A DNA stretch of 64,000 nt from Caballeronia sp. NK8 (GTDB taxonomy: Bacteria > Pseudomonadota > Gammaproteobacteria > Burkholderiales > Burkholderiaceae), in the NCBI RefSeq assembly GCF_018408855.1, contig NZ_AP024322.1, positions 2,108,001 through 2,172,000 on the forward strand, in the 5' to 3' direction. Below the pieces are notes generated by a model that had not been told where the DNA came from, did no database searches, and worked only from the letters and a program-made list of their open reading frames with translations. This document shows positions 54,655 to 64,000 of the stretch, one piece after another; the stretch's first letter is position 1, and every line of letters begins with the position of its first letter. Position numbers and translations under genes: made by a program.

Positions 54655-55404
54655 TCAAAGCACCTTGGCTTCGGTCTTGAGCTTCTCGACCAGCGTCTTC
54701 ACGTCCGGCACCGTGATGCCCGCGCTGCGCTTCGGCGGCTCGACCACTTTCAGCGTCTTCAGACGCGGCGCGACATCGACGCCCAGATCCGCGGGCTTCA
54801 CCGTCGTCAAAGGCTTCTTCTTCGCCTTCATGATGTTCGGCAACGTCACATAGCGCGGCTCGTTCAGGCGCAGGTCCGTCGTCACCACAGCGGGCAGCTT
54901 CAGCGACAGCGTTTCCGCGCCGCCGTCGACTTCACGCGATACCGTCGCTTTGCCATCCGCGACCACGACCTTCGATGCGAACGTCGCCTGCGGCAAACCC
55001 GCCAGCGCCGCCAGCATCTGGCCGGTCTGATTCGAATCGTCGTCGATGGCCTGCTTGCCGAGGATGACCAGTTCCGGCTTCTCCTGATCGACCAGGGCCT
55101 TCAGGATCTTCGCCACCGCCAGCGGCTGCAGTTCATCGGCGGATTCGACGAGAATCGCGCGATCCGCGCCGATGGCCAGCGCCGTGCGCAACGTCTCCTG
55201 ACATTGCGTCACGCCGCACGATACGGCGATCACTTCCGTCGCAACACCTGCTTCCCTCAGACGCACCGCCTCTTCCACGGCGATCTCGTCGAACGGGTTC
55301 ATCGACATCTTCACGTTGGCGATATCGACACCCGTGTTGTCCGACTTGACTCGGACCTTAACGTTGTAGTCGACCACGCGCTTGACTGGCACCAGAATTT
55401 TCAT
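54655..55404 (-). CDS. etfB: Electron transfer flavoprotein beta subunit
   Basis: A 249-residue ETF subunit binding AMP, starting [19 protein letters not shown]. The segment [13 protein letters not shown] near the C-terminus and [20 protein letters not shown] are typical. First gene of etfBA, preceded by a TetR-type palindrome about 120 bases upstream. Confidence 0.96.
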   Translation of the reverse strand: MKILVPVKRVVDYNVKVRVKSDNTGVDIANVKMSMNPFDEIAVEEAVRLREAGVATEVIAVSCGVTQCQETLRTALAIGADRAILVESADELQPLAVAKILKALVDQEKPELVILGKQAIDDDSNQTGQMLAALAGLPQATFASKVVVADGKATVSREVDGGAETLSLKLPAVVTTDLRLNEPRYVTLPNIMKAKKKPLTTVKPADLGVDVAPRLKTLKVVEPPKRSAGITVPDVKTLVEKLKTEAKVL

Positions 55405-55523
55405 GCACACGCTCCAAAGTTACGATTACGTCAACCCAGCGTCATTATACGAGTGACGCGTCGGCTAGCCCCTCCGCAATCGGGTGGGATGGGTCGTCGT
55501 GCAATAGGAATGCGACCATTTTT

Positions 55524-55537
55524 AACGAACGGTCGTT
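55524..55537. promoter_or_regulatory. TetR-type palindrome upstream of etfBA (FadP-like)
   Basis: AACGAACGGTCGTT: 5-base arms AACGA and TCGTT round a 4-base centre. The pattern resembles operators of TetR-type fatty-acid-degradation regulators (PsrA/FadP group). It lies about 120 bases before etfB and next to an A+T-rich patch that could hold the promoter. Confidence 0.5.
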
Positions 55538-55580
55538 CTATTTATATCCGCACAAACCCGAGTCCCGCCGCTGAAAACGA

Positions 55581-56375
55581 TTACCAGGCCGTAATCACCG
55601 CTCCCGCGTATTTGCCCTCGACGAACTGCTTCACCTCCGGCGAGTGATACGCCGCGACCAGTTTGGCGACCCAAGGCTTGTCCTTGTCGGCCGCGCGGAT
55701 TGCAATGATGTTCACGTACGGGCCGCGCGGATCCTCGATCGCGATCGCGTCCGACTTCGGCTTCAGGCCCGCTTCCATCGCGAAATTGGTGTTGATGGCG
55801 GCGACGTCGACGTCGTCAAGCGAGCGGGGAATCTGCGCGGCGTCGAGTTCGACGATCTTCAGCTTCTTCGGGTTCTCGACGATATCGAGCGGCGTCGCCT
55901 TGAGCCCCGCATCCGCGCGCAACTTGATGAGGCCTTGCTTCTGCAACAGCAGCAGCGCGCGGCCGCCGTTGGTCGGATCGTTCGGGACCGCGACGCGCGC
56001 CCCGTTGCCGAGCGCCGACAACGACTTCAGCTTCTTCGAGTAGATGCCCATCGGGAACGTCACGGTATCGGCGACCTTGACGAGCTTGTAGCCGCGATCC
56101 TTCACCTGCGCGTCGAGATACGGCAGATGCTGGTAGCTGTTCGCATCGAGATCACCGGCGGCGAGCGCGGCGTTCGGCTGCACGTAATCCGAGAACTCGA
56201 CGACCGTGATCTTGAGACCGTTCTTCGCGGCGACCTGCTTCACCACGTCCATGATCTGCGCGTGCGGGCCGCCCGTCACGCCCATCTTGATTGAGTCCTC
56301 GGCGTGCGCGACGCCGTTGAACATCGTTGTGGAGAGGAGCGCGGCAGCGAATTTGAGAATGAATCGACGTTGCAT
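55581..56375 (-). CDS. metQ: Methionine ABC transporter substrate-binding protein MetQ
   Basis: A 264-residue NlpA/MetQ-family binding protein for D/L-methionine. A signal peptide ends near GVAHAE (about residue 26), with no lipobox Cys, so unlike E. coli MetQ it is apparently released to the periplasm rather than lipid-anchored. The ligand-binding core includes YVQPNAALAAGDLDANSYQH. Last gene of metNIQ, 15 bases after metI. Confidence 0.93.
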   Translation of the reverse strand: MQRRFILKFAAALLSTTMFNGVAHAEDSIKMGVTGGPHAQIMDVVKQVAAKNGLKITVVEFSDYVQPNAALAAGDLDANSYQHLPYLDAQVKDRGYKLVKVADTVTFPMGIYSKKLKSLSALGNGARVAVPNDPTNGGRALLLLQKQGLIKLRADAGLKATPLDIVENPKKLKIVELDAAQIPRSLDDVDVAAINTNFAMEAGLKPKSDAIAIEDPRGPYVNIIAIRAADKDKPWVAKLVAAYHSPEVKQFVEGKYAGAVITAW

Positions 56376-56389
56376 GATTTATCGAGTGG

Positions 56390-57043
56390 TTATTTATGGC
56401 TGAGACGACGAACGAGCCAGTCGCCGAATGACTGCACGACCTGCACGAACACAATCAGGATCACGACGACCGTGAGCATCACTTCGGGCAGAAAGCGCTG
56501 ATAGCCGTAGCGGATGCCGAGATCGCCGAGGCCGCCGCCGCCGATCGCGCCTGCCATCGCCGAATAGCCGACGAGCGACACGAAGGTGATCGTCAGGCCC
56601 GCGACGACGCCCGGCAGCGATTCCGGCAGCAGCACCTTGAAGACGATCTGACGGGTGGTCGCGCCCATCGCCTGCGCGGCTTCGATCAGACCGCGATCCA
56701 CTTCGCGCAGCGCGGTTTCGACGAGCCGCGCGATGAACGGCGCGGCGGCGATGGTCAGCGGCACGACCGCGGCCGCGGTGCCGATCGACGAGCCGACGAC
56801 GAGCCGCGTGAACGGAATCACCGCGACGAGCAGGATGATGAACGGCGTCGAGCGCACCGCATTGACGATGCCGCCGAGGACGCGATTCACGCCGATGTTC
56901 TGCAACACGCCGTCGCGATCGGTGAGATAGAGCAGCACGCCGAGCGGCAGGCCGACGGCCGCGCCGACCAGACCCGAGATGCCGACCATGATCAGCGTTT
57001 CCCAGAACGACTGCACGAACATGTCGAACATTTCACTCAACAT
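56390..57043 (-). CDS. metI: Methionine ABC transporter permease MetI
   Basis: A 217-residue permease with five to six hydrophobic segments and the ABC coupling loop [25 protein letters not shown] at 57043 preferred; the first 11 bases overlap the end of metN. Central gene of metNIQ. Confidence 0.94.
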   Translation of the reverse strand: MLSEMFDMFVQSFWETLIMVGISGLVGAAVGLPLGVLLYLTDRDGVLQNIGVNRVLGGIVNAVRSTPFIILLVAVIPFTRLVVGSSIGTAAAVVPLTIAAAPFIARLVETALREVDRGLIEAAQAMGATTRQIVFKVLLPESLPGVVAGLTITFVSLVGYSAMAGAIGGGGLGDLGIRYGYQRFLPEVMLTVVVILIVFVQVVQSFGDWLVRRLSHK

Positions 57044-58067
57044 GGGACAACTCCTCCACAACGACGCCTTGCGAACGCAAATACTCGATCGCCTCGGCGA
57101 TCTTCACCGGCTGGCCACCCGCGAGCACCGCGAGCGAGCCGAACGCCTGCCCCTGGATCTCGTCGATCTGACCGTGCAGGATGTTGAAATCGAGTTCGTA
57201 GCGGCGAATCGTCTCCGAGAGAATCGGCTGATCGACGCCCGAGCCCGTGAACGCGAGCCGCAGCAGATGGCCGCTGCCGGTCTTCAGACGCTCGATCACG
57301 CGCGCCTTCAACGCGGGCGGCAACTCGTGCGCGATCACGTCGCCGATCAGCGCGCGCGTGACTTCGTGATGCGGCTGCATGAAGACATCGACGACCTTGC
57401 CCTCTTCCACCACGCGGCCCGCGTCGAGCACCGCGACGCGATCGCAGACCTGCTTGATGACTTCCATCTGATGCGTGATCAGCACGATCGTGAGTCCGAG
57501 CTCGCGATTGATCTTGCGCAGCAGATCGAGAATCGCGCGGGTGGTTTCGGGATCGAGCGCGGACGTGGCTTCGTCGGAGAGCAGCACGGTCGGCTTGCTC
57601 GCGAGCGCCCGCGCGATGCCCACGCGCTGCTTCTGCCCGCCGCTGATCTGCGCGGGATATTTGTCCTTGTGCGTCGTCAGGCCGACGAGATCGAGCAGCG
57701 GCAAAACGGCCGCCTCGATCTCCGCGCGCTTCTTGCCGGCGAGTTCGAGCGGCAGCGCGACGTTGTCGAACACCGTGCGCGAGCTCAGCAGATTGAAGTG
57801 CTGAAAGATCATGCCGATATCGCGGCGGGCGGCGCGCAGATCGTCCTTGCCGAGCGTCATCAGATCGCGGCCGTCGACGATCACGTTGCCTTCGCTTGGG
57901 CGCGTGAGCAGATTGATCGTGCGTACCAGCGTGCTCTTGCCCGCGCCGCTGCGCCCGATGATGCCGAACACTTCGCCGGCGGGAATCGTCAGATTGACGT
58001 TGTGCAGCGCTTCGACCCAGCCGCGCGGGCCGGCGAATCGCTGCGAGAGGTTGCGTATTTCGATCAT
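57033..58067 (-). CDS. metN: Methionine ABC transporter ATP-binding protein MetN
   Basis: A 344-residue ATPase: Walker [10 protein letters not shown] near residue 40, signature [15 protein letters not shown], Walker [15 protein letters not shown], and a C-terminal NIL domain (about 270-344) that binds methionine for feedback inhibition. First gene of metNIQ. No SAM riboswitch or MetJ box is recognisable upstream. Confidence 0.95.
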   Translation of the reverse strand: MIEIRNLSQRFAGPRGWVEALHNVNLTIPAGEVFGIIGRSGAGKSTLVRTINLLTRPSEGNVIVDGRDLMTLGKDDLRAARRDIGMIFQHFNLLSSRTVFDNVALPLELAGKKRAEIEAAVLPLLDLVGLTTHKDKYPAQISGGQKQRVGIARALASKPTVLLSDEATSALDPETTRAILDLLRKINRELGLTIVLITHQMEVIKQVCDRVAVLDAGRVVEEGKVVDVFMQPHHEVTRALIGDVIAHELPPALKARVIERLKTGSGHLLRLAFTGSGVDQPILSETIRRYELDFNILHGQIDEIQGQAFGSLAVLAGGQPVKIAEAIEYLRSQGVVVEELSHVE

Positions 58068-58235
58068 GGAAAATGCAAACGGCGGAAGGCTCGCCGGGCG
58101 AAATGCACCCCGCGCAGCCGGCCGCCGCTCGTTCGTAGCCGTGTAGTACTGTGGTTCGCGATTTTACAGGAGGCTTTACATTCCGTTTAATAATGAATTC
58201 AGATCGGCTAATAACGTTGAGATATTTACCGATGC

Positions 58236-59159
58236 TCAGATCTCGGCCAGCACACGCAAATGCGCAACCACACTGCGCCCAAGCGCCGACAAGTTATACC
58301 CACCTTCGAGACAGCTCACGATGCGCCCTTGCGCGTGACGCTTCGCCACCGCGCGAACCTGCTCGGTGATCCACGCGTAGTCGTCCTCGACGAGACCCAT
58401 GTTGGCCATGTCGTCTTCGCGATGCGCGTCGAATCCGGCCGAAACGAAGATCATCTGCGGCTTGAATTCCTCGAGCCGCGGCAGCCACATCATGTCGACG
58501 ACCTCGCGCACCTGCATGCCCTTGGTGCGCGCCGGCAGCGGCACGTTGACCATGTTCGACGCGTGATTCCCAGCGCCGCTGAACGGATAGAACGGATGCT
58601 GGAAGAAGCTGCACATCAGCACGCGCGAGTCGCCGGAAAACGCGGCCTCGGTGCCGTTGCCGTGATGAACGTCGAAATCGACGATCGCGACGCGTTGCAG
58701 GCCGTGCACGTCGAGCGCATGACGCGCGGCAATCGCGACGTTGTTGAAGAGGCAGAAGCCCATCGCGCGCGCGGGCTCCGCGTGATGGCCCGGCGGCCGC
58801 ACGCTGCAAAACGCGTTGTCGTAACGCCCTTCGATGACGGCATCGGTCGCAGCGATTGCCGCGCCCGCCGCGCGCAATGCGGCGCGATAGGACTCGGGGC
58901 ACATCGACGTATCGGGATCGAGCTCGCTTCGACCCGATTCGGGCGTGCGGCTCTTGATGTAGTCGATATGGGCCTGCGTATGCACGCGCGCGAGGTCGGT
59001 TTCCTCGGCGAGCGGCGCTTCCTCGCGCTCGATGAGCGCATCGATCCGGCTCGCGATCAGCTGATCTTCGATCGCCTGCAAGCGCGCCGGGCATTCGGGA
59101 TGCCATTGACCGTTGTCGTGCCGGAGGCAGTCGGGGTGGGAGTAAAAGCCGGTGGCCAT
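58236..59159 (-). CDS. Histone deacetylase-family amidohydrolase (AcuC/HDAC-like)
   Basis: A 307-residue zinc amidohydrolase of the HDAC superfamily. Active-site His pair RPPGHHAEP, metal-ligand region DFDVHHGNGTE and LEGGYNLSALG are visible. Bacterial members deacetylate acetylated polyamines, acetoin-related enzymes or other substrates; none is predictable here. The start at 59159 (MATGFYSHPDC) is chosen, as the upstream ATG at 59171 adds MRDI. Confidence 0.9.
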   Translation of the reverse strand: MATGFYSHPDCLRHDNGQWHPECPARLQAIEDQLIASRIDALIEREEAPLAEETDLARVHTQAHIDYIKSRTPESGRSELDPDTSMCPESYRAALRAAGAAIAATDAVIEGRYDNAFCSVRPPGHHAEPARAMGFCLFNNVAIAARHALDVHGLQRVAIVDFDVHHGNGTEAAFSGDSRVLMCSFFQHPFYPFSGAGNHASNMVNVPLPARTKGMQVREVVDMMWLPRLEEFKPQMIFVSAGFDAHREDDMANMGLVEDDYAWITEQVRAVAKRHAQGRIVSCLEGGYNLSALGRSVVAHLRVLAEI

Positions 59160-59449
59160 GATGTCTCGCAATGCCGCTTTCGTCGGCTCTCGTCTCGTGT
59201 TTTTTCGTCATACGCGACCACGCGTCGCGCGTTTGACGTTAAGTTACCACACCGTTCGGCACGGCCGCCCTTGCCTTGGCACGCGGGCAGTATGGGCACG
59301 AGGCGTCGGTTATACTGCCCCGACGCCTTGCCGGCCGAGCGGTTGCGCGTTGCGTTCTGTTGAGAATCGTTGCAGATCGTTTCGGATCGATTCAACTTCC
59401 GGCGTTTCGTGCATCCGGCATCGCCCCCACCGCCCCAACCACGCACACT

Positions 59450-60622
59450 ATGACTTTCCAGTTTGCTCCGTTCGACCTCACGGCCCGTTTCAAGCCGGCA
59501 AAGCGCGCACTCTTCGCCTCCCTCGTCTGCGCGCTCGGCGTTCTCTCCGGCAACAGTGTCTTTGCGCAGTCGCAGCAGCCGCAGGCCGCGACGCCGCAAG
59601 GACAGGTGTTCGAAGAAGAGATCGTGCCGCAGCGCTACGCGAACAATCCGAATGTCGAAGCGTTCATCAACGACATGGTCGCGCGCTACGATTTCGATTC
59701 GTCCGCGCTGCACGACCTGTTCGCCCGCGTGAGCTATTCGGCGACGGCGGCGAAACTCGTTCTGCCATCGCCCACGCCGCAGGCCAAGAACTGGCGCGCA
59801 TATCAATCGCGCTTCATCGAGCCGGTGCGAATCAACGCGGGCGTGAAGTTCTGGCGCGCGAATCAGGCCACGCTGCAGCGCGCCTCCGAGCAATTCGGCG
59901 TGCCGCCGGAGGTGATCGTCGGGATCATCGGCGTGGAGACGATCTACGGGAAGTACATGGGCAACTTCCGCGCGCTCGACGCGCTGACCACGCTCACCTT
60001 CGATTACCCGAACACGCCGAATCGTGCCGAGCGCATGGCGACCTTCCGCAAGAACCTGGAAGACCTGCTCGTGTGGACGCGCGATGCGCAGATCGATCCG
60101 ACCACCGTGCTCGGTTCGTACACCGGCGCGATCGGCATCCCGCAGTTTCTGCCCAGCAGTATCGTGCAATACGCGGTCGATTACGACGGCAACAGCCGCA
60201 TCGATCTGCGCACGAGCCCTGCGGACGCCATCGGCAGCGTGGCGAACTATCTGAAGCAGAACGGCTGGGAGCCGGGCCGTCCGGTCGTGTGGCGGATCGC
60301 CGGCGATGTCGGCAGCCAGGGCATCGCGCAGGCCGCGGCCGATGGCGCGCCGGAGCCGAAGTGGTCGCTCGCGCAATTGACGAAGGCCGGCATGCTGCTC
60401 AACGAGCCGGGACTGAACGTCGAGGCTCAGGCAGCGACGCCGCTCACCGTCGTCGATCTGCCGACGCCCGGCCGCACGACCGAGTACACGCTCGGGCTGA
60501 AGAACTTCTATGTGCTCACGCGCTACAACCGCAGCTTCTTCTATGCGCTCGCGGTGTATCAACTCGGCGAAGCGGTGAAGGCGCGCATGATCTCGGGCGA
60601 CACGGGCACGAATCCGCAGTGA
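59450..60622 (+). CDS. mltB: Membrane-bound lytic murein transglycosylase B
   Basis: Cleaves peptidoglycan glycan strands with 1,6-anhydro ends. The 390-residue protein has a signal peptide (about residues 1-40) without a lipobox, then the SLT-family MltB domain with catalytic Glu in VETIYGKYMGNFRALDALTTL. The long upstream frame (from 59276) is not supported. Monocistronic; divergent from the HDAC-like gene. Confidence 0.93.
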   Translation: MTFQFAPFDLTARFKPAKRALFASLVCALGVLSGNSVFAQSQQPQAATPQGQVFEEEIVPQRYANNPNVEAFINDMVARYDFDSSALHDLFARVSYSATAAKLVLPSPTPQAKNWRAYQSRFIEPVRINAGVKFWRANQATLQRASEQFGVPPEVIVGIIGVETIYGKYMGNFRALDALTTLTFDYPNTPNRAERMATFRKNLEDLLVWTRDAQIDPTTVLGSYTGAIGIPQFLPSSIVQYAVDYDGNSRIDLRTSPADAIGSVANYLKQNGWEPGRPVVWRIAGDVGSQGIAQAAADGAPEPKWSLAQLTKAGMLLNEPGLNVEAQAATPLTVVDLPTPGRTTEYTLGLKNFYVLTRYNRSFFYALAVYQLGEAVKARMISGDTGTNPQ

Positions 60623-60645
60623 CGTTTCGCTGGCTCTGAAAAAGT

Positions 60646-60673
60646 AAAAAACCCCGGCATGCCGGGGTTTTTT
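60646..60673. terminator. Bidirectional terminator between mltB and cysM
   Basis: A perfect 28-base palindrome with core ACCCCGGC/GCCGGGGT, A6 on one side and T6 on the other. It can serve both convergent genes. Confidence 0.95.
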
Positions 60674-60698
60674 CATTGCGCGGGCAAAGGTCGCGGCA

Positions 60699-61601
60699 TC
60701 ACGCCGGAAACACGCCCGTCGACAGATAACGATCGCCGCGATCGCAGACGATGAACACGATCGTCGCGTTCTCCACCTGCCGCGCGATGCGCAGCGCGAC
60801 TTCGCACGCGCCGCCCGACGAGATGCCCGCGAAAATACCTTCGACCGATGCGAGGCGCCGCGCCATCGCCTCGGACGCCGCCTGACTCACGTTCTCCACG
60901 CGGTCGACCCGGCTGCGATCGAAGATCTTCGGCAGATACGCTTCCGGCCACTTGCGGATGCCCGGAATGCGCGAGCCCTCTTCCGGCTGCGCACCGATGA
61001 TCTCGATCTTCTGGTCCTGCTCTTTCAGGTATTTCGACACGCCCATGATCGTGCCGGTCGTGCCCATCGACGAGACGAAGTGCGTGAGGCGCCCTTCGGT
61101 CTGACGCCACAGTTCGGGGCCAGTGCCTTCGTAATGCGCGAGCGGATTGTCGGGATTCGCGAACTGGTCGAGGATGATCCCCTTGCCATCGCGCTGCATC
61201 TGATCGGCGAGATCGCGCGCGTACTCCATGCCGCCCGTCACCGGCGTCAGCACGATCTCCGCGCCATACGCGGCCATGCTCTGACGGCGCTCGACCGACA
61301 GATCTTCGGGCATCAGCAGCACCATCTTGTAGCCGCGCATCGCGGCGGCCATCGCGAGCGCGATGCCGGTATTGCCGCTCGTCGCTTCGATCAGCGTGTC
61401 GCCCGGCTTGATGCGGCCGCGCTCTTCAGCTTTCCTGATCATCGACAAAGCCGGACGGTCCTTCACCGAACCCGCCGGATTGTTGCCTTCCAGCTTGCCC
61501 AGCACGACGTTGTTGCGGCTGCGGATTTCGTCGTCCACGATGCGGACGAGCTGCACGAGCGGCGTATTGCCGATCGTGTCTTCGATAGTCATGTAAGCCA
61601 T
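60699..61601 (-). CDS. cysM: Cysteine synthase B (O-acetylserine sulfhydrylase)
   Basis: PLP enzyme making cysteine (or S-sulfocysteine, with thiosulfate) from O-acetylserine. The 300-residue protein has the PLP Lys motif GNNPAGSVKDRPAL near residue 45, SGNTGIALAM and GTTGTIMGVSKYLK. Start 61601 preferred to upstream frames. Separated by a terminator from the upstream helix-hairpin-helix gene. Confidence 0.95.
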   Translation of the reverse strand: MAYMTIEDTIGNTPLVQLVRIVDDEIRSRNNVVLGKLEGNNPAGSVKDRPALSMIRKAEERGRIKPGDTLIEATSGNTGIALAMAAAMRGYKMVLLMPEDLSVERRQSMAAYGAEIVLTPVTGGMEYARDLADQMQRDGKGIILDQFANPDNPLAHYEGTGPELWRQTEGRLTHFVSSMGTTGTIMGVSKYLKEQDQKIEIIGAQPEEGSRIPGIRKWPEAYLPKIFDRSRVDRVENVSQAASEAMARRLASVEGIFAGISSGGACEVALRIARQVENATIVFIVCDRGDRYLSTGVFPA

Positions 61602-61752
61602 ATGCGGAGCGGATTCGATTCCCGCGGCAGGACGCGCCCGCCGCGGGATTTTTGATATGAGAATGCTTCGATTGTAGCCCAGCGGTCCCGTCGACGCCGA
61701 CGCACCCCTGATGCGCGGATGGAATGCCGCGCGCGGCCGCGCCTGCACATGC

Positions 61753-61782
61753 AAAAAGCCCCGCAGGCAAACGTCCGCGGGG
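61753..61782 (-). terminator. Terminator after the helix-hairpin-helix gene
   Basis: On the minus strand, GC-rich stem with core CCCCGC/GCGGGG and a following TTTTT, about 75 bases after the stop codon. Confidence 0.7.
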
Positions 61783-61855
61783 GAGCCTAACACTTCCGAA
61801 GGCTGAAGGAGATCGTTGACACGCCGGGCACGCCGGCGCGCCTTGGCGTCGTCCC

Positions 61856-62227
61856 TTATTTCTTCACGACGACGGGTTTGGACGACGCGGACGCCGAAAC
61901 CTGCGTCGCGACCGCCGGGTTCGCAGCGCCGGGCGGTGCTGCGGCGGCGGTCTTGGCGGCAGCACCGATCGTCAGCCCTTCCGCTTCGAGACGTTGAACG
62001 GTCTTGCCGCCCATGCCTTTCACGCGCGTGCTGAGATCGCTGGCGTCCTTGAAGGGGCCATGCGCCTGACGTTCGTCGAGAATGGCTTTCGCCTTGGCCG
62101 GACCGATGCCCTTCACGCCGCGCAGCGCATCGGAGTTGGCGGTGTTGACGTCGACGGCCGCGAACGCGCTACCGATGGAAAAGATGAGCGCGAATGCGGC
62201 GATCGACGAGCGTGCTTGCTTGAACAT
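61856..62227 (-). CDS. Secreted helix-hairpin-helix (ComEA-like) protein
   Basis: A 123-residue protein with a signal peptide (cleavage near AFAA, about residue 23) and a ComEA-type helix-hairpin-helix pair, VDVNTANSDALRGVKGIGPAKA and GGKTVQRLEAEG. ComEA proteins bind DNA in the periplasm during uptake; single-domain relatives are widespread and need not mean competence. The C-terminus is Ala/Pro-rich. Downstream of hldD. Confidence 0.88.
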   Translation of the reverse strand: MFKQARSSIAAFALIFSIGSAFAAVDVNTANSDALRGVKGIGPAKAKAILDERQAHGPFKDASDLSTRVKGMGGKTVQRLEAEGLTIGAAAKTAAAAPPGAANPAVATQVSASASSKPVVVKK

Positions 62228-62302
62228 GACTGAGTCTCCGTGAGGAACCGGCTGGCAACGGCGCCAACCGTGAGACCCAGTTTAGAGAGACTCGAAACGC
62301 GT

Positions 62303-63295
62303 TTATAGCTGGCCGAATAGCCAACGCACGTAGCGGTCGACGCCTTCCTGAACCGTCAGAAACGGTGCGTCGTAACCCGCCGCGCGCAAGCGCGACTGGT
62401 CCGCCTGCGTGAAGCATTGATACTTGCCGCGCAGTGCATCGGGGAACGGAATGTACTCGATGAGCCCGCGCTGCACGAGTTCCGCGAGCGACAGCGCCGC
62501 TTCGCCGTCGAGCGCGCGCAGCGAATTCACCACCGTCGACGCGATATCGTTGAACGGCTGGGCGCGTCCGGTGCCGAGATTGAAGATGCCCGACTTCTCC
62601 GGATGATCGAAGAAGAACAGGTTCACCTTCACCACATCTTCGACCGAGATGAAATCGCGCGTCTGCTCGCCCGCGGCATAGCCGTTGTATTCACCGAAGA
62701 GCTTGACCTTGCCCTCCGAGCGGAACTGGTTGAAGTTATGGAACGCGACCGACGCCATGCGGCCCTTGTGCGTCTCGCGCGGGCCGTACACGTTGAAGTA
62801 GCGAAAGCCGACGATCTGGCTCTGCGCCTTCGGCAACACCTGACGCACGATCTGATCGAACAGGAACTTCGAATAGCCGTAGACGTTGAGCGGCTTCTCG
62901 ACCTCGCGTTCTTCGACGAAACGGCTCGACCCGCCGTATGTCGCCGCCGACGATGCGTAGAGGAACTGCGCGCCCTGTGCGAGGCACGCGTCCATCACGT
63001 CGCGGCTGTAGCGGAAATTGTTGTCCATCATGTAGCGGCCGTCGGTTTCCATCGTGTCCGAACAGGCGCCTTCATGGAACACCGCGCGCACTTTGCCGAA
63101 ATCGCCGCGCGTGAAGCGCTCGACGAACTCGGTCTTGTCGAGGTAATCGTCGATCTCGCAATCGACGAGATTCTTGAACTTGTCGGCGCGCGTGAGGTTG
63201 TCCACCGCGATCACGCGTTGCTCGCCGCGCTCGTTGAGCGCCTTGACGATATTGCTGCCGATGAACCCGGCAGCACCGGTAACGATGATGGTCAT
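62303..63295 (-). CDS. hldD: ADP-L-glycero-D-manno-heptose-6-epimerase HldD
   Basis: Last step of heptose synthesis for the lipopolysaccharide inner core. The 330-residue SDR enzyme has the NADP motif [12 protein letters not shown] near residue 6 and the catalytic YGYSKFLF (Tyr/Lys). Normal length. It follows the heptose kinase gene by 19 bases. Confidence 0.96.
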   Translation of the reverse strand: MTIIVTGAAGFIGSNIVKALNERGEQRVIAVDNLTRADKFKNLVDCEIDDYLDKTEFVERFTRGDFGKVRAVFHEGACSDTMETDGRYMMDNNFRYSRDVMDACLAQGAQFLYASSAATYGGSSRFVEEREVEKPLNVYGYSKFLFDQIVRQVLPKAQSQIVGFRYFNVYGPRETHKGRMASVAFHNFNQFRSEGKVKLFGEYNGYAAGEQTRDFISVEDVVKVNLFFFDHPEKSGIFNLGTGRAQPFNDIASTVVNSLRALDGEAALSLAELVQRGLIEYIPFPDALRGKYQCFTQADQSRLRAAGYDAPFLTVQEGVDRYVRWLFGQL

Positions 63296-63314
63296 GGCGA
63301 AGTATCAGGTAAGG

Positions 63315-64000
63315 TCAGGCGAAGAGTTCGTTGTAGTCGACGGTCGCCGTGCCGAGCTTGCCCACGACGATGCCCGCCGCGCGATTCGCATAGACGATCG
63401 AGTCGACGAGCGGCACACCCGCGCCCAGCATGGTCGCGACCGTTGCGATGACGGTGTCGCCCGCGCCCGAGACATCATACACTTCGCGTGCTTCGGCCGA
63501 GGTATGCAGCACCTGGTTCTCGGTGAAGAGCGTCATGCCTTCTTCGGAGCGCGTGAGCAGCAGCGCAGAGATATCGAGTTCGGCGCGCAGCTTCGTCACA
63601 CGCTCGTGCAAGTCTTCCTCCGACTTCCACTGACCGACCACTTCGCGCAGTTCGGCGCGATTCGGCGTGATGAGAGTGGCGCCGCGATAGCGATCCCAGT
63701 CATCGCCTTTCGGGTCGACGAGCACGGGTTTTCCGGCGCGCTTCGCGTCCGCGATCATCTGCGTGACGTGCGTGAGGCCGCCCTTCGCGTAGTCGGACAT
63801 GAGGATCACGTCGTGCTGCGGCAGCAGTTCCGCGAAGCGCGCGAGACACGCGTGCAGCACTTCGTGATTCGGCGTGTTCTCGAAATCGACGCGCAGCAGT
63901 TGCTGCTGGCGCGAAAGCACGCGCAGCTTGATGGTCGTGAGCAGTTCGGGATCGCGTTCGAGATGCCCCGCGACCTTGCTCTCGCCGAGCAATTCGACGA
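63315..64000 (-). CDS. hldA: D-glycero-beta-D-manno-heptose-7-phosphate kinase HldA/RfaE1, C-terminal part (start outside window)
   Basis: PfkB-family kinase making heptose 1,7-bisphosphate. The frame is open to the right edge, so the first part of the gene is missing. The PfkB ATP-site signature DVSGAGDTVIATVA is visible, and the gene ends about 50 residues later without the cytidylyltransferase domain of E. coli HldE, so this is the separate kinase form. Coupled with hldD downstream. Confidence 0.9.
   Translation of the reverse strand, partial: VELLGESKVAGHLERDPELLTTIKLRVLSRQQQLLRVDFENTPNHEVLHACLARFAELLPQHDVILMSDYAKGGLTHVTQMIADAKRAGKPVLVDPKGDDWDRYRGATLITPNRAELREVVGQWKSEEDLHERVTKLRAELDISALLLTRSEEGMTLFTENQVLHTSAEAREVYDVSGAGDTVIATVATMLGAGVPLVDSIVYANRAAGIVVGKLGTATVDYNELFA

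Noticed and set aside
58140..58172. CTGT ... ACAG pair before metN as a LexA box
   Set aside because: The half-sites are 13 bases apart, not 8.
58068..58235. SAM riboswitch or MetJ box before metNIQ
   Set aside because: No recognisable aptamer pairing or repeated 8-base met-box was found.

Overview
This 64 kb window is chromosomal DNA from a member of the Burkholderiaceae, most likely Paraburkholderia, Caballeronia or Burkholderia. The evidence is about 62-66% G+C, the gene orders rpsP-rimM-trmD-rplS, metNIQ, etfBA and thyA/folA, a separate single-domain heptose kinase followed by hldD, and protein sequences typical of that family. The species cannot be fixed from the sequence alone. It is mostly ordinary core genome: I count 62 protein genes (two cut by the window edges), two identical tRNA-Asn genes and one probable small RNA. 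There is no rRNA, insertion sequence, prophage or CRISPR array.

Layout. 1-5.5 kb: the end of RNase E, then molybdenum-cofactor genes moaA, mobA, moeA (mog lies apart at 39.8 kb). 5.5-12.8 kb: a small membrane protein, a GNAT acetyltransferase, and a minus-strand run of LUD protein, Na+/H+ antiporter, 2-hydroxyacid dehydrogenase and rmuC, then pncB and fdxA. 12.9-16.8 kb: tandem tRNA-Asn genes and a lactate-utilisation operon lutABC with its divergent GntR regulator and a clear operator. 16.9-24.1 kb: a 24-residue membrane peptide, creA, an AraC regulator with azlCD, an unknown protein behind a flagellar-type (sigma-28) promoter, a UvrD-like helicase, two small Lys/Ala-rich exported proteins and an S4 protein. 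24.3-33.6 kb: a MATE transporter, a probable small RNA, a ClsC-type phospholipase, fumC, a Phd/VapC toxin-antitoxin pair, a thioesterase, an ArsR-type regulator and a FecR-like secreted protein. 33.7-37.6 kb: thyA, a sigma-54 activator, an A+T-rich control region holding a sigma-54-type promoter, and folA. 37.7-44.6 kb: pmbA, darP, mog, orn, an M48 protease, rsgA and a CobD/CbiB-like protein. 44.7-48.6 kb: a NudL hydrolase, the ribosomal rpsP-rimM-trmD-rplS operon and a TM2 protein. 48.6-58.1 kb: an SOS-controlled radical SAM protein, an Lrp regulator divergent from dadA, an acyl-CoA dehydrogenase with etfBA, and metNIQ. 58.2-64 kb: a histone-deacetylase-like amidohydrolase, a lytic transglycosylase, cysM, a helix-hairpin-helix protein, hldD and the end of the heptose kinase gene.

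The points most worth a second look are regulatory: a perfect LexA box before the radical SAM gene and a near-perfect one before the helicase; a PdhR/LldR-type palindrome in the lutA-lutR gap; a sigma-54 promoter with palindromes next to a sigma-54 activator gene; a sigma-28 promoter before an unknown gene; a TetR-type palindrome before etfBA; and a short RNA whose first hairpin presents an anti-Shine-Dalgarno loop. No complete novel multi-gene system is obvious. The closest candidate is the LUD-antiporter-dehydrogenase-RmuC operon.
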